A stretch of DNA of 38,016 nucleotides from an uncultured Pelagibacteraceae bacterium (GTDB taxonomy: Bacteria > Pseudomonadota > Alphaproteobacteria > Pelagibacterales > Pelagibacteraceae). The stretch covers positions 1-38,016 of the forward strand of contig CACKTH010000006.1 in NCBI GenBank assembly GCA_902603045.1. The letters run 5' to 3'. The notes beneath the pieces were generated by a model that ran no database searches, was not told the DNA's origin, and worked only from the letters and a program-made list of their open reading frames with translations. The stretch's first letter is position 1. Every line of letters begins with the position of its first letter. This document shows positions 26,967 through 35,325 of this stretch, in pieces. The translations under genes and the position numbers were made by a program.

Positions 26967-27346
26967 TATGCTGACGTCTCCTTTGCAAATTTTTCGTATT
27001 CTTCTTTATTCATAAGACTATCCATTTCAGATTTGTCTTTTATTTTAAGTTTAAAAAACCATGCAGACTCTTCTGGGTCTTCATTTATTTTTGATGGATC
27101 ATCAACTATCATTTGATTTGTGTCTATAACTTCTCCACTAACAGGAGTGTAAACATCGCTAGCAGCTTTCGTTGACTCAACCACTCCAGCAGTTCCATCT
27201 TTATCAACATGTGAGCCTTTCTCTGGAAGTTCTGCAAATACTATATCCCCAAGCATTTCTGTTGCATGCTTAGTTATTCCAATTATAGCTTCTTCTCCAT
27301 CTAGTTTAATCCACTCATGTTCTTTTGAATATTTAACTTCAGACAT
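26966..27346 (-). CDS. gcvH: Glycine cleavage system H protein
   Basis: The 126-residue lipoyl carrier shuttles the aminomethyl group between P-, T- and L-proteins. Motifs are [21 protein letters not shown] and the lipoylation site [19 protein letters not shown] with lysine 60; [21 protein letters not shown] is also conserved. It overlaps gcvT by 8 nt and touches the gcvP start by 1 nt (TAATG), so the three are translationally coupled under the glycine riboswitch. Confidence 0.97.
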   Translation of the reverse strand: MSEVKYSKEHEWIKLDGEEAIIGITKHATEMLGDIVFAELPEKGSHVDKDGTAGVVESTKAASDVYTPVSGEVIDTNQMIVDDPSKINEDPEESAWFFKLKIKDKSEMDSLMNKEEYEKFAKETSA

Positions 27347-28445
27347 TTATTTGCCCTTTTACGTAATTTTTTTTATAAAACGGTAAGTTACAAATATTTG
27401 CAGGAATTTTTTTTCCTCTAACTTCAAGAAATATTTTTGTATTTACAGTTGAATAACTATTATCAACATATCCCATTGCTATAGGATGTTCAACGCTCGG
27501 TCCAAATGTACCACTTGTTACTTTCCCAATTTCTTGATTTTTATCATTGTAAATTTTGGTATTTCCTCTAGCGATTACTTTGCTGTCTGGTTTTATGCCA
27601 ACTCTCAATTTTTTTACTCCACTTTGAAATTGGTTTTTTAAAACTTCTGATCCAACAAACTCTGTTTCAATTCTACTTTTTGGTATTGCCCATTTTAGAT
27701 TAGCTTCGATAGGACTTGTATCGTTGTCTAAATCATTTCCATACAAGCAGAGTCCAGCTTCCATTCTTAATGTATCTCTTGCTCCTAAGCCAATCAATTT
27801 AGATCCATTTTCTATCAAACTTTCTACAAAAGTTTCAGCATCACTATTTTTTATAGAAATTTCAAATCCATCCTCACCAGTATATCCTGATCTAGTTATG
27901 TATACTTTTTCGTTTTTATAGACATAGTTGTTTCCGTTCATAAATTTTAGACTGTCACAACCAGGTATAACTTTATTTAAAACATTTTTTGCTTCAGGGC
28001 CCTGTAATGCAATTAATGACAATGACTCGTCAAGATTTAATTTATATTGATTATCTAGTTTAGATTTTATTACTTCATAATCATTATACTTGCATGCAGC
28101 ATTCAAGATAATTAAAAATCCATCAGATGTTTTGGTAATTATCAGATCGTCCTGAATTCCTCCTTTGTTATTCATTAAAAATGAATACTTACTTTGATTA
28201 GTTTTCAATTTTTTCAAATCCGCAGGAAAAATCTTCTCGAGCTCATTTGTAAGATCATCACCACCCGATATAAACAATTGACCCATATGAGAAACATCAA
28301 AAATACCAGAGTGTGAACGTGTGTATTTATGCTCTTGTATAATTCCATCTTTATATTGGATGGGCATTTGATATCCAGCAAACTCTACAAGCTTTGCGCC
28401 ATACTTGTTATGGAGATTATTTAACGATGTTTTTTTTATACTCAT
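27339..28445 (-). CDS. gcvT: Glycine cleavage system T protein (aminomethyltransferase)
   Basis: The 368-residue enzyme releases ammonia from the H-protein-bound intermediate and makes 5,10-methylene-THF. It shows [39 protein letters not shown] (about 17-55), [36 protein letters not shown] and the C-terminal [21 protein letters not shown]. It is first in gcvT-gcvH-gcvP. Its start codon and ribosome-binding site (AGAG, 5 nt before the ATG) sit within 15 nt of the tandem glycine riboswitch and can pair with the inter-aptamer linker. Confidence 0.97.
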   Translation of the reverse strand: MSIKKTSLNNLHNKYGAKLVEFAGYQMPIQYKDGIIQEHKYTRSHSGIFDVSHMGQLFISGGDDLTNELEKIFPADLKKLKTNQSKYSFLMNNKGGIQDDLIITKTSDGFLIILNAACKYNDYEVIKSKLDNQYKLNLDESLSLIALQGPEAKNVLNKVIPGCDSLKFMNGNNYVYKNEKVYITRSGYTGEDGFEISIKNSDAETFVESLIENGSKLIGLGARDTLRMEAGLCLYGNDLDNDTSPIEANLKWAIPKSRIETEFVGSEVLKNQFQSGVKKLRVGIKPDSKVIARGNTKIYNDKNQEIGKVTSGTFGPSVEHPIAMGYVDNSYSTVNTKIFLEVRGKKIPANICNLPFYKKNYVKGQINV

Positions 28446-28529
28446 ATTAACTCTTTATGCCCCCTCTGTCTTTTTGCCTGAGAGATTTGCTCCTTCGGCG
28501 AGAATAATTCTCTTTCCAGAGTTAATATG
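28443..28529 (-). promoter_or_regulatory. Riboswitch expression platform: 12-nt inverted repeat sequestering the gcvT start
   Basis: On the minus strand CATATTAACTCT (28529-28518, the linker plus the 5' strand of aptamer-2 P1) is perfectly complementary to AGAGTTAATATG (28454-28443), the Shine-Dalgarno and start codon of gcvT. The pairing and the aptamer-2 P1 helix (CTCTG 28521-28517 with CAGAG 28468-28464) compete for the same four bases, CTCT. Glycine binding should favour P1 and free the start codon. The repeat is read directly from sequence; the switching is inference. Confidence 0.8.
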
Positions 28530-28600
28530 TACGGTCCATTTGCCTGAGAGTTTCCGGGGTGGTTGCTCCTTCGGCGCTACAAAAGTAGTCTCTCCCGTAT
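28458..28600 (-). ncRNA. Tandem glycine riboswitch upstream of gcvT
   Basis: Two glycine aptamers are readable on the minus strand. Aptamer 1 (28600-28530) runs TACGGGAGAGACT...GCGCCGAAGGAGCAA...CTCTCAGGCAAATGGACCGTA, with P1 closed by TACGG/CCGTA. Aptamer 2 (28521-28458) runs CTCTGGAAAGAGA...CGCCGAAGGAGCAAAT...CTCTCAGGCAAAAAGACAGAGGGGGC, with P1 closed by CTCTG/CAGAG. An 8-nt linker CATATTAA joins them. The GCCGAAGGAGCAA and CTCAGGCAAA(A/T) blocks are the glycine riboswitch core. Glycine binding normally raises expression of the cleavage system; SAR11 gcvT is a known example. Location and orientation fit. Confidence 0.96.
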
Positions 28601-28636
28601 AAAATCTTATAACATAACTAATATAAATTTATAGCT

Positions 28637-29509
28637 CTAATTTGTTGCACTTTTTTTTTTCATAAGTGAGAGAAATTGTATTAAAACTGCAAATATCACT
28701 ATTAAACCACCAATTAAAACGCTGGTTGGAGGATTTTCATTTATAAACATCCACGCCCAAAAAGGTCCTAAAACAGCCTCTGATAACATTATGATTCCAA
28801 CTAAGGCTGAAGGTGTAGATCTTGCACCAATTGTAATAAAAATAAAACCAAAACCAAGTTGGAAAAAACCAGCTAAAAATCCCAAAAAAATATCATTTAA
28901 AGATATAAAGATCGTTTTAGACATAAAATATCCAATGATCAAAGCAATAACACCTGCAATAAATTGTAATGGAACCATATCTACACTTGGAAATTTTCTA
29001 ACTATTAAAATTAATGTTGCGAATGATATTGGCATAATAAAAGCAGCAATATTTCCACTTATTTGTCCAACTGTTAATGAGCTTCCAACCATCAAAATTA
29101 TTCCTGAAATTGCTAAAACTATAGAAGTTAATGTTATTAAGTTTATTTTTTCTTTTAAAAAGATATATCCAAAGATTGCTAAAAATAATGTTTGGGTTTG
29201 AATTATAAAATTAGTATTTGCTACTGTAGTATTATACATTGCAAAAACATAACCACTAAAACCACACGCAAGTATAATGCCTCCAATAAGACCAGGGACT
29301 CCAGATTTATAAAATGCTGAAATAAAATTTTGCTTATAACTAATAATAAGAAAGAGCAGAACTACAATTATAAAAAAAACTGATCTCCAAAATAGAATTT
29401 GCCATAGAGTAGATCCTTCGAAAGATTTGACTATCAGCCCTCCAAAACTTAGACTGAAAGCACCAAAAAAAATTAATACTGGCCCTGGTAATTTTGTAAT
29501 TAAATTCAT
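28637..29509 (-). CDS. DMT-superfamily (EamA) permease
   Basis: A 290-residue polytopic membrane protein with ten hydrophobic segments in two EamA repeats (about 10-140 and 150-285). Visible are FSLSFGGLIVKSFEGSTLWQILFWRSVFF in repeat one and GIIMLSEAVLGPFWAWMFINENPPTSVLIGGLIVI in repeat two, both family-typical. Substrate is unknown; the family mainly exports amino acids and metabolites but includes uptake carriers. The ATG overlaps the pxpC stop (ATGA), so it shares the pxpB-pxpC transcript and may handle 5-oxoproline or glutamate (inference). It ends 36 nt before the gcvT riboswitch; no terminator hairpin is visible between. Confidence 0.85.
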   Translation of the reverse strand: MNLITKLPGPVLIFFGAFSLSFGGLIVKSFEGSTLWQILFWRSVFFIIVVLLFLIISYKQNFISAFYKSGVPGLIGGIILACGFSGYVFAMYNTTVANTNFIIQTQTLFLAIFGYIFLKEKINLITLTSIVLAISGIILMVGSSLTVGQISGNIAAFIMPISFATLILIVRKFPSVDMVPLQFIAGVIALIIGYFMSKTIFISLNDIFLGFLAGFFQLGFGFIFITIGARSTPSALVGIIMLSEAVLGPFWAWMFINENPPTSVLIGGLIVIFAVLIQFLSLMKKKSATN

Positions 29510-30462
29510 TTAATTTGAGAAATAAGATTATTAGTCTCCATCTGATAAAGTTTATATAATGTTTCAGCATCCTCCAGGCTTACATCTTTAAATTTAATAT
29601 TAGATCCTGGTGTTAATTGTACCAGTCGATCATAGTCAGCAGATATCACAGTCGCAATCTTCGGATAACCACCAATAGTCCCATGATCTGATAACATAAT
29701 TATTGGATCTCCAGCAGATGTGATTTGAATTACACCTTTTACTAGACCTTCAGATTTTATGTTAGGATCAACGATATTTTCAATTTTTGGACCTTCTAAT
29801 CTCATACCCATCCTGTCTGAAAGTTTTGTAATTTTAAAACTTTCTTTAAAGAATTTATCTTGTGAAGAATTAGAAAAATAATCATAGTTTGTGCCTTTAA
29901 TGACTCTTATATTTTCAATAGTGCTACCTAAGTAATCAAGTTTTCTTTTGTTAAAAGAATTATTAATATCAATTATTTCAATTTCTAAATCTTTAGAAAA
30001 TTTATTCCCATTATTTGGTCCAATTTGAGCTTGTGTATTTATTGAACAACTTCCCCAATAATAATCAACACCAAAAGTTCCATTAATCGAAAAATATCCA
30101 TAAACGGACTTGTTGGTTGAATGTATATCGACTTCATCTCCATTTTTTAACAAATAACATTGGTAGGAATTACCATCAATAACACCCTCTTTTGATATAA
30201 TTTTAAATGATACATTTCCAGAAATACAAAAAAAAATATCTTTTCCAAAATACTTCAAATGCGGGCCTTGATAAGCAAATTCTATTACAGGTGAATTGTA
30301 ATCATTTTGTAGAAGTGAGTTTAACAATTGAAAATTTCTTTTATCCATCGCTCCACTAAATGGAATACCAATATGGTATAAATTATTTCTTCCTAAATCT
30401 TGATATGTGGTGTTGATACCAGCTCTTAAAATTTTAAAGTAGTTTCTATCTTTTGATTTCAT
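29506..30462 (-). CDS. pxpC: 5-oxoprolinase subunit C (biotin-dependent carboxylase-like, KipA family)
   Basis: The 318-residue protein matches PxpC/KipA: ILRAGINTTYQDLGRNNLYHIGIPFSGAMDKRNFQLLNSLLQND (about 9-53), PVIEFAYQGPHLKYF, and SDRMGMRLEGPKIENI...IKSEGLVKGVIQITSAGDPIIMLSDHGTIGGYPKIATVISADYDRLVQLTPGSNIKF. With PxpB and PxpA it opens pyroglutamate to glutamate using ATP in the cytosol. It overlaps pxpB by 17 nt and the DMT permease by 4 nt. Length and domain order are normal. Confidence 0.9.
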   Translation of the reverse strand: MKSKDRNYFKILRAGINTTYQDLGRNNLYHIGIPFSGAMDKRNFQLLNSLLQNDYNSPVIEFAYQGPHLKYFGKDIFFCISGNVSFKIISKEGVIDGNSYQCYLLKNGDEVDIHSTNKSVYGYFSINGTFGVDYYWGSCSINTQAQIGPNNGNKFSKDLEIEIIDINNSFNKRKLDYLGSTIENIRVIKGTNYDYFSNSSQDKFFKESFKITKLSDRMGMRLEGPKIENIVDPNIKSEGLVKGVIQITSAGDPIIMLSDHGTIGGYPKIATVISADYDRLVQLTPGSNIKFKDVSLEDAETLYKLYQMETNNLISQIK

Positions 30463-31120
30463 TATATTGATCTAAAGTTATTCGATAAAATTTTATTGTA
30501 TCACCAGGATTAACAAGATTTGGGTTTGATTGATTAGATGAGTCGAAAATATTTTGTGGTGTATTTCCCAAAATATTCCATCCCCCAGGTGTCTCAAAAG
30601 AGTATATGTTGCAAAATTGTTCTGTTATTCCAACTGAACCTTTTGGAACTTTAACTCTTGGTGTTTCTAATCTTTTTAATCTCATCTCCTGGTCGAGATC
30701 ACCAAGAAAAGGCATACCAGCAACAAATCCTGTCATATAACAAAAGTAATTTTTACTAAAAAATTTTTCGAGAATTATTTCTGATTTTAATTTTAATTTG
30801 TTTTCAACTCTTTCAATATCTAATGCAAAGTCATTATCACAACATACTGGGATTTCAATTAGGTTTTTTTCTAATTTATTGTTTTCTTTAATCTCTATAT
30901 TTTCAACTTTTTTTTTTAAAGATAAAAAAGAATGTATATTTAAATCATATGAAATTATTAATTTATTATAAGATGGAGTTAAGTTTGTAATACCTTTTAA
31001 ATTTAATTTTTTTATATGGTAAAAATATTTAATAACATTTGAATTAATTTCTTGATTTACATCACTTCCAAAGTCGCAATACAAAGCTGCGTCACCAAGA
31101 TTTAATATATTTTTTATCAT
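30446..31120 (-). CDS. pxpB: 5-oxoprolinase subunit B (KipI family)
   Basis: The 224-residue KipI/PxpB protein has an N-terminal domain starting with a LGDAALYCDFGSDVN segment and a C-terminal cyclophilin-like domain with CYMTGFVAGMPFLGDLDQEMRLKRLETPRVKVPKGSVGITEQFCNIYSFETPGGWNILGNTP, the clearest family motif. It pairs with PxpC. Its start is only 27 nt from the divergent pxpA ATG, so all three subunits could be controlled from one short bidirectional promoter region. Confidence 0.9.
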   Translation of the reverse strand: MIKNILNLGDAALYCDFGSDVNQEINSNVIKYFYHIKKLNLKGITNLTPSYNKLIISYDLNIHSFLSLKKKVENIEIKENNKLEKNLIEIPVCCDNDFALDIERVENKLKLKSEIILEKFFSKNYFCYMTGFVAGMPFLGDLDQEMRLKRLETPRVKVPKGSVGITEQFCNIYSFETPGGWNILGNTPQNIFDSSNQSNPNLVNPGDTIKFYRITLDQYNEIKR

Positions 31121-31147
31121 ACCATGTTATACTTATGATTTGTTAGT

Positions 31148-31921
31148 ATGGAAATTAATATCAATTGCGATCTAGGTGAAAAATCAAAGCATCATTCTGA
31201 TGAAAATGATCCAAAATTACTTGAAATTGTCAATTCAGCCAACGTTGCTTGTGGTTATCATGCTGGTGATGAAGATAGCATGAACCAGGTTGTAAAAATT
31301 TGTAAGAAAAACGGTGTTAGTATTGGAGCACATCCATCATTTAATGATCCCGAAAACTTTGGACGTAAAAGATTAAATTTATCATCAGACGAAATAAATA
31401 AATTATTGATTGATCAATATGAAATTTTACAAAATATAGCTGATAAACATGGTGAGATTGTTACCCATATTAAACCACACGGTGCATTAAATAATATGGC
31501 TTGCGAAGATATTGAGCTTGCAACTATCATTGCAAAATCAATTTGCAATTTTAACAAAGATTTAATCTATTTAGTACCGACAGGTTCAAAGATGGAAGAG
31601 GCAGCAAAGAAATTTGATATGAGGATAGCATGTGAAATTTTTGCTGATAGAAATTATGAAGATAATGGAAACTTAGTATCCAGAAAAGAACCTCATGCAC
31701 TTATTACAGATCCAGAAAATGCAAAAAGTCACGTTTTAAGCATGGTTCAGAACCAAGCCATAAATTGTCACAGCGGAAAGCAAATACCTTGTGAAATAGA
31801 CTCTGTGTGCATACATGGCGATAACGAAAGTTCTCTAGCTACAGCTATATCTATAAAAAATAATTTAATAGATAATGGCTTAGAACTAAAAACACTAACT
31901 AACTTAAGGAAATTTAAATAA
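31148..31921 (+). CDS. pxpA: 5-oxoprolinase subunit A (LamB/YcsF family)
   Basis: The 257-residue product begins INCDLGEKSKHHSDENDPKLLEIVNSANVACGYHAGDEDSM and continues IGAHPSFNDPENFGRKRL, THIKPHGALNNMA, CEIFADRNYEDNGNLVSRKEPHALI and VCIHGDNESSLATA, the metal-site and core motifs of the LamB/YcsF family. In the PxpABC complex it acts on the phosphorylated pyroglutamate intermediate. It is divergent from pxpB-pxpC and overlaps the TPR gene by 1 nt (TAATG). All three subunits are present, so the pathway looks complete here. Confidence 0.93.
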   Translation: MEININCDLGEKSKHHSDENDPKLLEIVNSANVACGYHAGDEDSMNQVVKICKKNGVSIGAHPSFNDPENFGRKRLNLSSDEINKLLIDQYEILQNIADKHGEIVTHIKPHGALNNMACEDIELATIIAKSICNFNKDLIYLVPTGSKMEEAAKKFDMRIACEIFADRNYEDNGNLVSRKEPHALITDPENAKSHVLSMVQNQAINCHSGKQIPCEIDSVCIHGDNESSLATAISIKNNLIDNGLELKTLTNLRKFK

Positions 31922-32409
31922 TGATAAAGAAAATATTTTTTTCAATGTCCTTTTTAATTTTTTTAGCAGGAACATCTTTTGCTGCTGGATCTAGTAGCGA
32001 TTCTGGATCAACAGAAAGCCATTATGATAAGGCAGTTAAATTGATTAAAGCTGCAAAAAAATTAGAAAAAAAAGGTAAAACAGAGAAAGCAATTAAAAGA
32101 TACGAAAGAGCAATTAAATTTTTAGTAAAGTCAAATAAGATGAAGCCAAATAAAGCAGACACTTTAAATTATCTTGGATTTGCAACAAGAAAAACTGGTG
32201 ATTTTGAAAATGGTGAGAAATATTATCTTCAAGGTCTAGCTATTGAGCCAAATCACATAGGAATTAACGAATATCTTGGTGAATTATATGTTGCAACAAA
32301 TAGGATGAATTTAGCAAAAGAAAGATTGAGTGTTCTAGAGGGATGTAATTGTGAGGAATACAATCAGCTAAAGGGTGTAATAGACGGTTCTAAAAAATCA
32401 AAATATTAA
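31921..32409 (+). CDS. Exported TPR-repeat protein
   Basis: A 162-residue protein with a signal peptide (MIKKIFFSMSFLIFLAGTSFAAGS), a serine/glycine linker, then TPR-like helices: KAVKLIKAAKKLEKKGKTEKAIKRYERAIKFLVKS (about 38-72), ADTLNYLGFATRKTGDFENGEKYYLQGLAIEP (about 79-110) and IGINEYLGELYVATNRMNLAKERLSVLE (about 114-141). Two cysteines (GCNCEE) follow. TPRs bind partner proteins; the partner is unknown. It is translationally coupled to pxpA and converges on dctM with a 4-nt overlap, so a periplasmic role linked to pyroglutamate use or TRAP transport is only a guess. Confidence 0.8.
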   Translation: MIKKIFFSMSFLIFLAGTSFAAGSSSDSGSTESHYDKAVKLIKAAKKLEKKGKTEKAIKRYERAIKFLVKSNKMKPNKADTLNYLGFATRKTGDFENGEKYYLQGLAIEPNHIGINEYLGELYVATNRMNLAKERLSVLEGCNCEEYNQLKGVIDGSKKSKY

Positions 32410-33716
32410 TTTATATTTTTTATCATTTGCTCAGGCATCCAAAGAGCGATTTCTGGAAATATCACAACTAAGATAACAGCAAAAATCATTAGCAAGAAGA
32501 GTGGAAACGCACTTCTTGCTATATACCCCATATCTTTATTAGCCATACCCTGAAGAACAAAAAGATTAAAGCCAACCGGTGGTGTGATCTGAGCCATTTC
32601 GACAACAATAACTAGAAAGACACCAAACCAAATCATATCAAAACCTGCTTGTCTAATCATTGGTTCAATTATAGCCATTGTTAAAACTACAGCAGAGATA
32701 CCATCAAGAAACATTCCAAGAATTATATAAAAAATCATTAAAACAAAAATTAAAACATATGGAGAAAGTTCCATTCCTTCAATCCATAGAGCAAGATTTC
32801 TTGGCAATCCAGTAAATCCCATTGCCAAAGATAAAAAAGTAGCTCCTGCTAATATAAAAGCTATCATACAAGAAGTTTTAGTAGCACCCAAGAGTGACTC
32901 TTTAAATGTTTTTAAAGACAAACTCTTTTGAAAGTATGATAAAATTAATGCACCTACTACACCCAAAGAAGCTGCTTCAGTTGCAGTTGCTATACCAGTA
33001 TAAATTGAGCCAATAACTGAAATTATTAATAATATTACAGGTATCAGTTTTCCTGATTTCCTTACCTTTTCCATAAGTGTGAAGTCTTGTTTAAAAGTAG
33101 GCATGGATTTTTTATTTATTGATGACCAAATCATTACATATGTCATAAAGATCAACGCAATCATTATTCCTGGTAAAATTCCTGCAATAAATAGTTTTGC
33201 TATAGACTCTTGAACAGTCACTCCATAAATAATTAAAATAATTGAGGGTGGAATTAAAAGACCGAGTGTTCCTGAACCAGCTAAACTTCCAAGTAGAATA
33301 CTTTCTGGATATTTTCTTTTTCTTAGTTCTGGAATAGACATTTTTCCTACTGTGGCTACAGTTGCTGCAGAAGATCCAGAAATAGCTGCAAATAGAGCAC
33401 ATCCAACTACATTAACATGTACTAAGCCACCAGGTAGTTTCTGCATCCATGGAGATAATCCTTCAAATAAATTTTCAGATAACTTAGTTCGAAATAAAAT
33501 TTCACCCATCCAAACAAACAAAGGAAGTGCAGTTAAAGTCCATGAAGATGAAGCTCCCCAAATTGTTGTTGCCATTGCATCACCAACTGGCCTTGTTGTG
33601 AACAGCATCATTCCTATAGATGAAACACCAACCATGCTTATAGCAACCCAAATTCCTGAACCTAAAAATATCAAGAGAACACTTATAAAAAATATAGTAA
33701 GTAAAATTTCAGTCAT
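32406..33716 (-). CDS. dctM: TRAP transporter large permease DctM
   Basis: A 436-residue membrane protein with about 12 helices in the DctM pattern: VWMGEILFRTKLSENLFEGLSPWMQKLPGGLVHVNVVGCALFAAISGSSAATVATVGKMSIPELRKRKYPESILLGSLAGSGTLGLLIPPSIILIIYG (about 67-165), then GIATATEAASLGVVGALIL and TPPVGFNLFVLQG near the C-terminus. It is the main sodium-coupled translocation subunit of a tripartite TRAP importer. It overlaps dctQ by 8 nt. Length is normal. Confidence 0.95.
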   Translation of the reverse strand: MTEILLTIFFISVLLIFLGSGIWVAISMVGVSSIGMMLFTTRPVGDAMATTIWGASSSWTLTALPLFVWMGEILFRTKLSENLFEGLSPWMQKLPGGLVHVNVVGCALFAAISGSSAATVATVGKMSIPELRKRKYPESILLGSLAGSGTLGLLIPPSIILIIYGVTVQESIAKLFIAGILPGIMIALIFMTYVMIWSSINKKSMPTFKQDFTLMEKVRKSGKLIPVILLIISVIGSIYTGIATATEAASLGVVGALILSYFQKSLSLKTFKESLLGATKTSCMIAFILAGATFLSLAMGFTGLPRNLALWIEGMELSPYVLIFVLMIFYIILGMFLDGISAVVLTMAIIEPMIRQAGFDMIWFGVFLVIVVEMAQITPPVGFNLFVLQGMANKDMGYIARSAFPLFLLMIFAVILVVIFPEIALWMPEQMIKNIN

Positions 33717-34200
33717 TTTTTTTTGTTTGTATTTTCAAAACTAATTGATGAGATACACATATGAAAAATATTAGTGATCCTAAAGCAACACTTGATTGTG
33801 GTATCCAAATTAAAATTTCGTCAGCTCCTTCACTTCTCTCTTGAAATTCATAAGATATTTTTAGCATTTTCAAAAAATAGAATGCTAGATAACCAGAAAA
33901 TATAGTTGCAACTATCAAACTCCATAATTCCAAAAATCTTTTTTTAATCCCAGTAGCTTTTTCTAAAAATAAAGTAATTCTAATGTGACCACCTTCTACA
34001 AAAGTATAAGATAAAGCAAAAAAAGATGAGGCAGCCATACAATATCCAGAATATTCAGCTAGGCCTCTTATATAAAAACCAAATATTCTTGATGAAATTC
34101 CAATTAAAATAAAAACTGCAACCAAAATAAGAAAGAATGCAGCGATATAGCCTGAGTAACTATAAAGATTATTTAAAAATTTATTGACTTTAGTAAACAT
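33709..34200 (-). CDS. dctQ: TRAP transporter small permease DctQ
   Basis: The 163-residue protein has the four-helix DctQ layout (about 17-40, 49-70, 91-112, 133-153), with FALSYTFVEGGHIRITLFLEKATGIKKRFLELWSL as the conserved middle. It pairs with DctM. A strong intrinsic terminator hairpin lies immediately upstream, between dctP and dctQ, so it is likely transcribed at a lower level than dctP. The gene ends inside the start of dctM. Confidence 0.9.
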   Translation of the reverse strand: MFTKVNKFLNNLYSYSGYIAAFFLILVAVFILIGISSRIFGFYIRGLAEYSGYCMAASSFFALSYTFVEGGHIRITLFLEKATGIKKRFLELWSLIVATIFSGYLAFYFLKMLKISYEFQERSEGADEILIWIPQSSVALGSLIFFICVSHQLVLKIQTKKND

Positions 34201-34202
34201 AT

Positions 34203-34229
34203 AAAAAGGCCGTTTAATACGGCCTTTTT
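34203..34229 (-). terminator. Rho-independent terminator between dctP and dctQ
   Basis: The sequence AAAAAGGCCGT-TTAAT-ACGGCCTTTTT is a perfect 11-bp stem with a 5-nt loop and a U-tract on either strand. It begins only 2 nt from the dctQ start and 12 nt after the dctP stop. It is the only GC-containing hairpin of this kind I noticed in the window. Partial termination would give more binding protein than permease. Confidence 0.85.
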
Positions 34230-34241
34230 AATTATAATGAT

Positions 34242-35213
34242 TTAATTATAAGCAGCAAGAACACTAGCACCTCTATCGCCAGCTTTTTTCTTCCATTCTT
34301 CTGCCATTGTAGCACCGACTTTTTTGAAATGACTTTCAAGGGCTACATTTACTTTGCCCACTTTCATTCCAGCATCAGCTAGAGCTTTTTTATCAGCAAC
34401 ATTTCCTTTTTTTGAAAGAGCCCAACCTTTTTTTTCAGCAACTGCCGCCTCTTCCATTATCATTTTTTGTGTAGCCTTATCTAAATTATTCCAAGAACCT
34501 CTGTGAGCTACAATCATATTTTTTGGAAACCAAGCTGCAATATCATAAAAATACTTTACTCCATTTTCCCAAATTTTACTGTTCTTACCAGTAGTTGGTG
34601 AAGTAATCATACTTTCAACGGCACCAGTTGAGAATGCTTGGCTTATTTCAGCTGCTTCAATTTTTGTAGGTGCCATACCTGTCAACTCAGCCATTCTAAT
34701 AGTTGCAGAATTATACGCTCTAAATTTTAAACCTTTTAAATCAGCAACACTGTTAATCTCTTTTTTACTATAAAGACCTTGCGCAGGCCATGGTACAGCA
34801 TATAAAAATACAAGACCTTTTTGATCTAAACCTTTGATTATTGCAGGCTTAGATGCTTGATACAGTTTCATAGCATCATCATAAGATGTCGCAAGAAATG
34901 GTTGTGAATCAATCTCTAATAACGGATCCTCTTTACCTAGAGCTGACATAAATCTTTCACCAATTTGAGCTTGTCCAGTTCTAACAGCCCTAAATATCTC
35001 TCCACCTTTAAATAGAGATCCACCTGGGTGAGTTACTATTGTTAATTTTCCTCCACTTTTTTCTGAAACATTTTTAGCAAATTCAGCTGCATTAGCAGAA
35101 TGGAAGTTGCTTGCACCATATGCTAGTGCCATATCCCATTTTTCTGCGGCAAAAGTATTGGCAGTTAAAAGAACAGAAAATAAAACAGAGAGCAAAATTT
35201 TGAAAAGTTTCAT
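34242..35213 (-). CDS. dctP: TRAP transporter substrate-binding protein DctP
   Basis: The 323-residue periplasmic binding protein has a signal peptide (MKLFKILLSVLFSVLLTANTFAA) and a DctP fold: KNVSEKSGGKLTIVTHPGGSLFKGGEIFRAVRTGQAQIGERFMSAL, LKGLKFRAYNSATIRMAELTGMAPTKIEAAEISQAFSTGAVESMITSPTTG. The arginine in KFRAYNS (about 170) is the usual carboxylate-binding residue, so an organic acid ligand is likely. GGAGG lies a few nt before the ATG, the strongest ribosome-binding site seen here, matching high expression. The neighbouring 5-oxoprolinase genes suggest pyroglutamate as a candidate (inference). Confidence 0.93.
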   Translation of the reverse strand: MKLFKILLSVLFSVLLTANTFAAEKWDMALAYGASNFHSANAAEFAKNVSEKSGGKLTIVTHPGGSLFKGGEIFRAVRTGQAQIGERFMSALGKEDPLLEIDSQPFLATSYDDAMKLYQASKPAIIKGLDQKGLVFLYAVPWPAQGLYSKKEINSVADLKGLKFRAYNSATIRMAELTGMAPTKIEAAEISQAFSTGAVESMITSPTTGKNSKIWENGVKYFYDIAAWFPKNMIVAHRGSWNNLDKATQKMIMEEAAVAEKKGWALSKKGNVADKKALADAGMKVGKVNVALESHFKKVGATMAEEWKKKAGDRGASVLAAYN

Positions 35214-35325
35214 AAATCCTCCATATTTTTAAAAAACATATCTCATTATGTATTAAAACTTAAATCAATAAAAATTTTTGATGTTTTATTGAAATATAAT
35301 AAATAATTACTATTATAATAGCATC
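35214..35325. promoter_or_regulatory. Divergent regulatory region between dctP and the TerC-like gene
   Basis: The 112-nt gap holds the dctP Shine-Dalgarno GGAGG (complement of 35218-35222), an 8-bp inverted repeat CAATAAAA-N10-TTTTATTG (35266-35273 with 35284-35291), and TATTATAATA (35311-35320), which gives a TATAAT on both strands. No yybP-ykoY (manganese) riboswitch is seen before the TerC-like gene. Promoter calls in DNA this AT-rich are weak. Confidence 0.4.

Noticed and set aside
28405-28602. Plus-strand ORF across the gcvT leader
   Set aside because: It is antisense to the glycine riboswitch and the gcvT start; its open frame is a by-product.
33112-33402. Minus-strand ORF inside dctM in another frame
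   Set aside because: Cys/Tyr/Asn-rich translation without family features, fully inside dctM.
35266-35291. Inverted repeat CAATAAAA-N10-TTTTATTG as a terminator or operator
   Set aside because: It is A/T only and only 8 bp per arm, which is easily met by chance in this DNA; noted within the intergenic feature but not claimed as a site.
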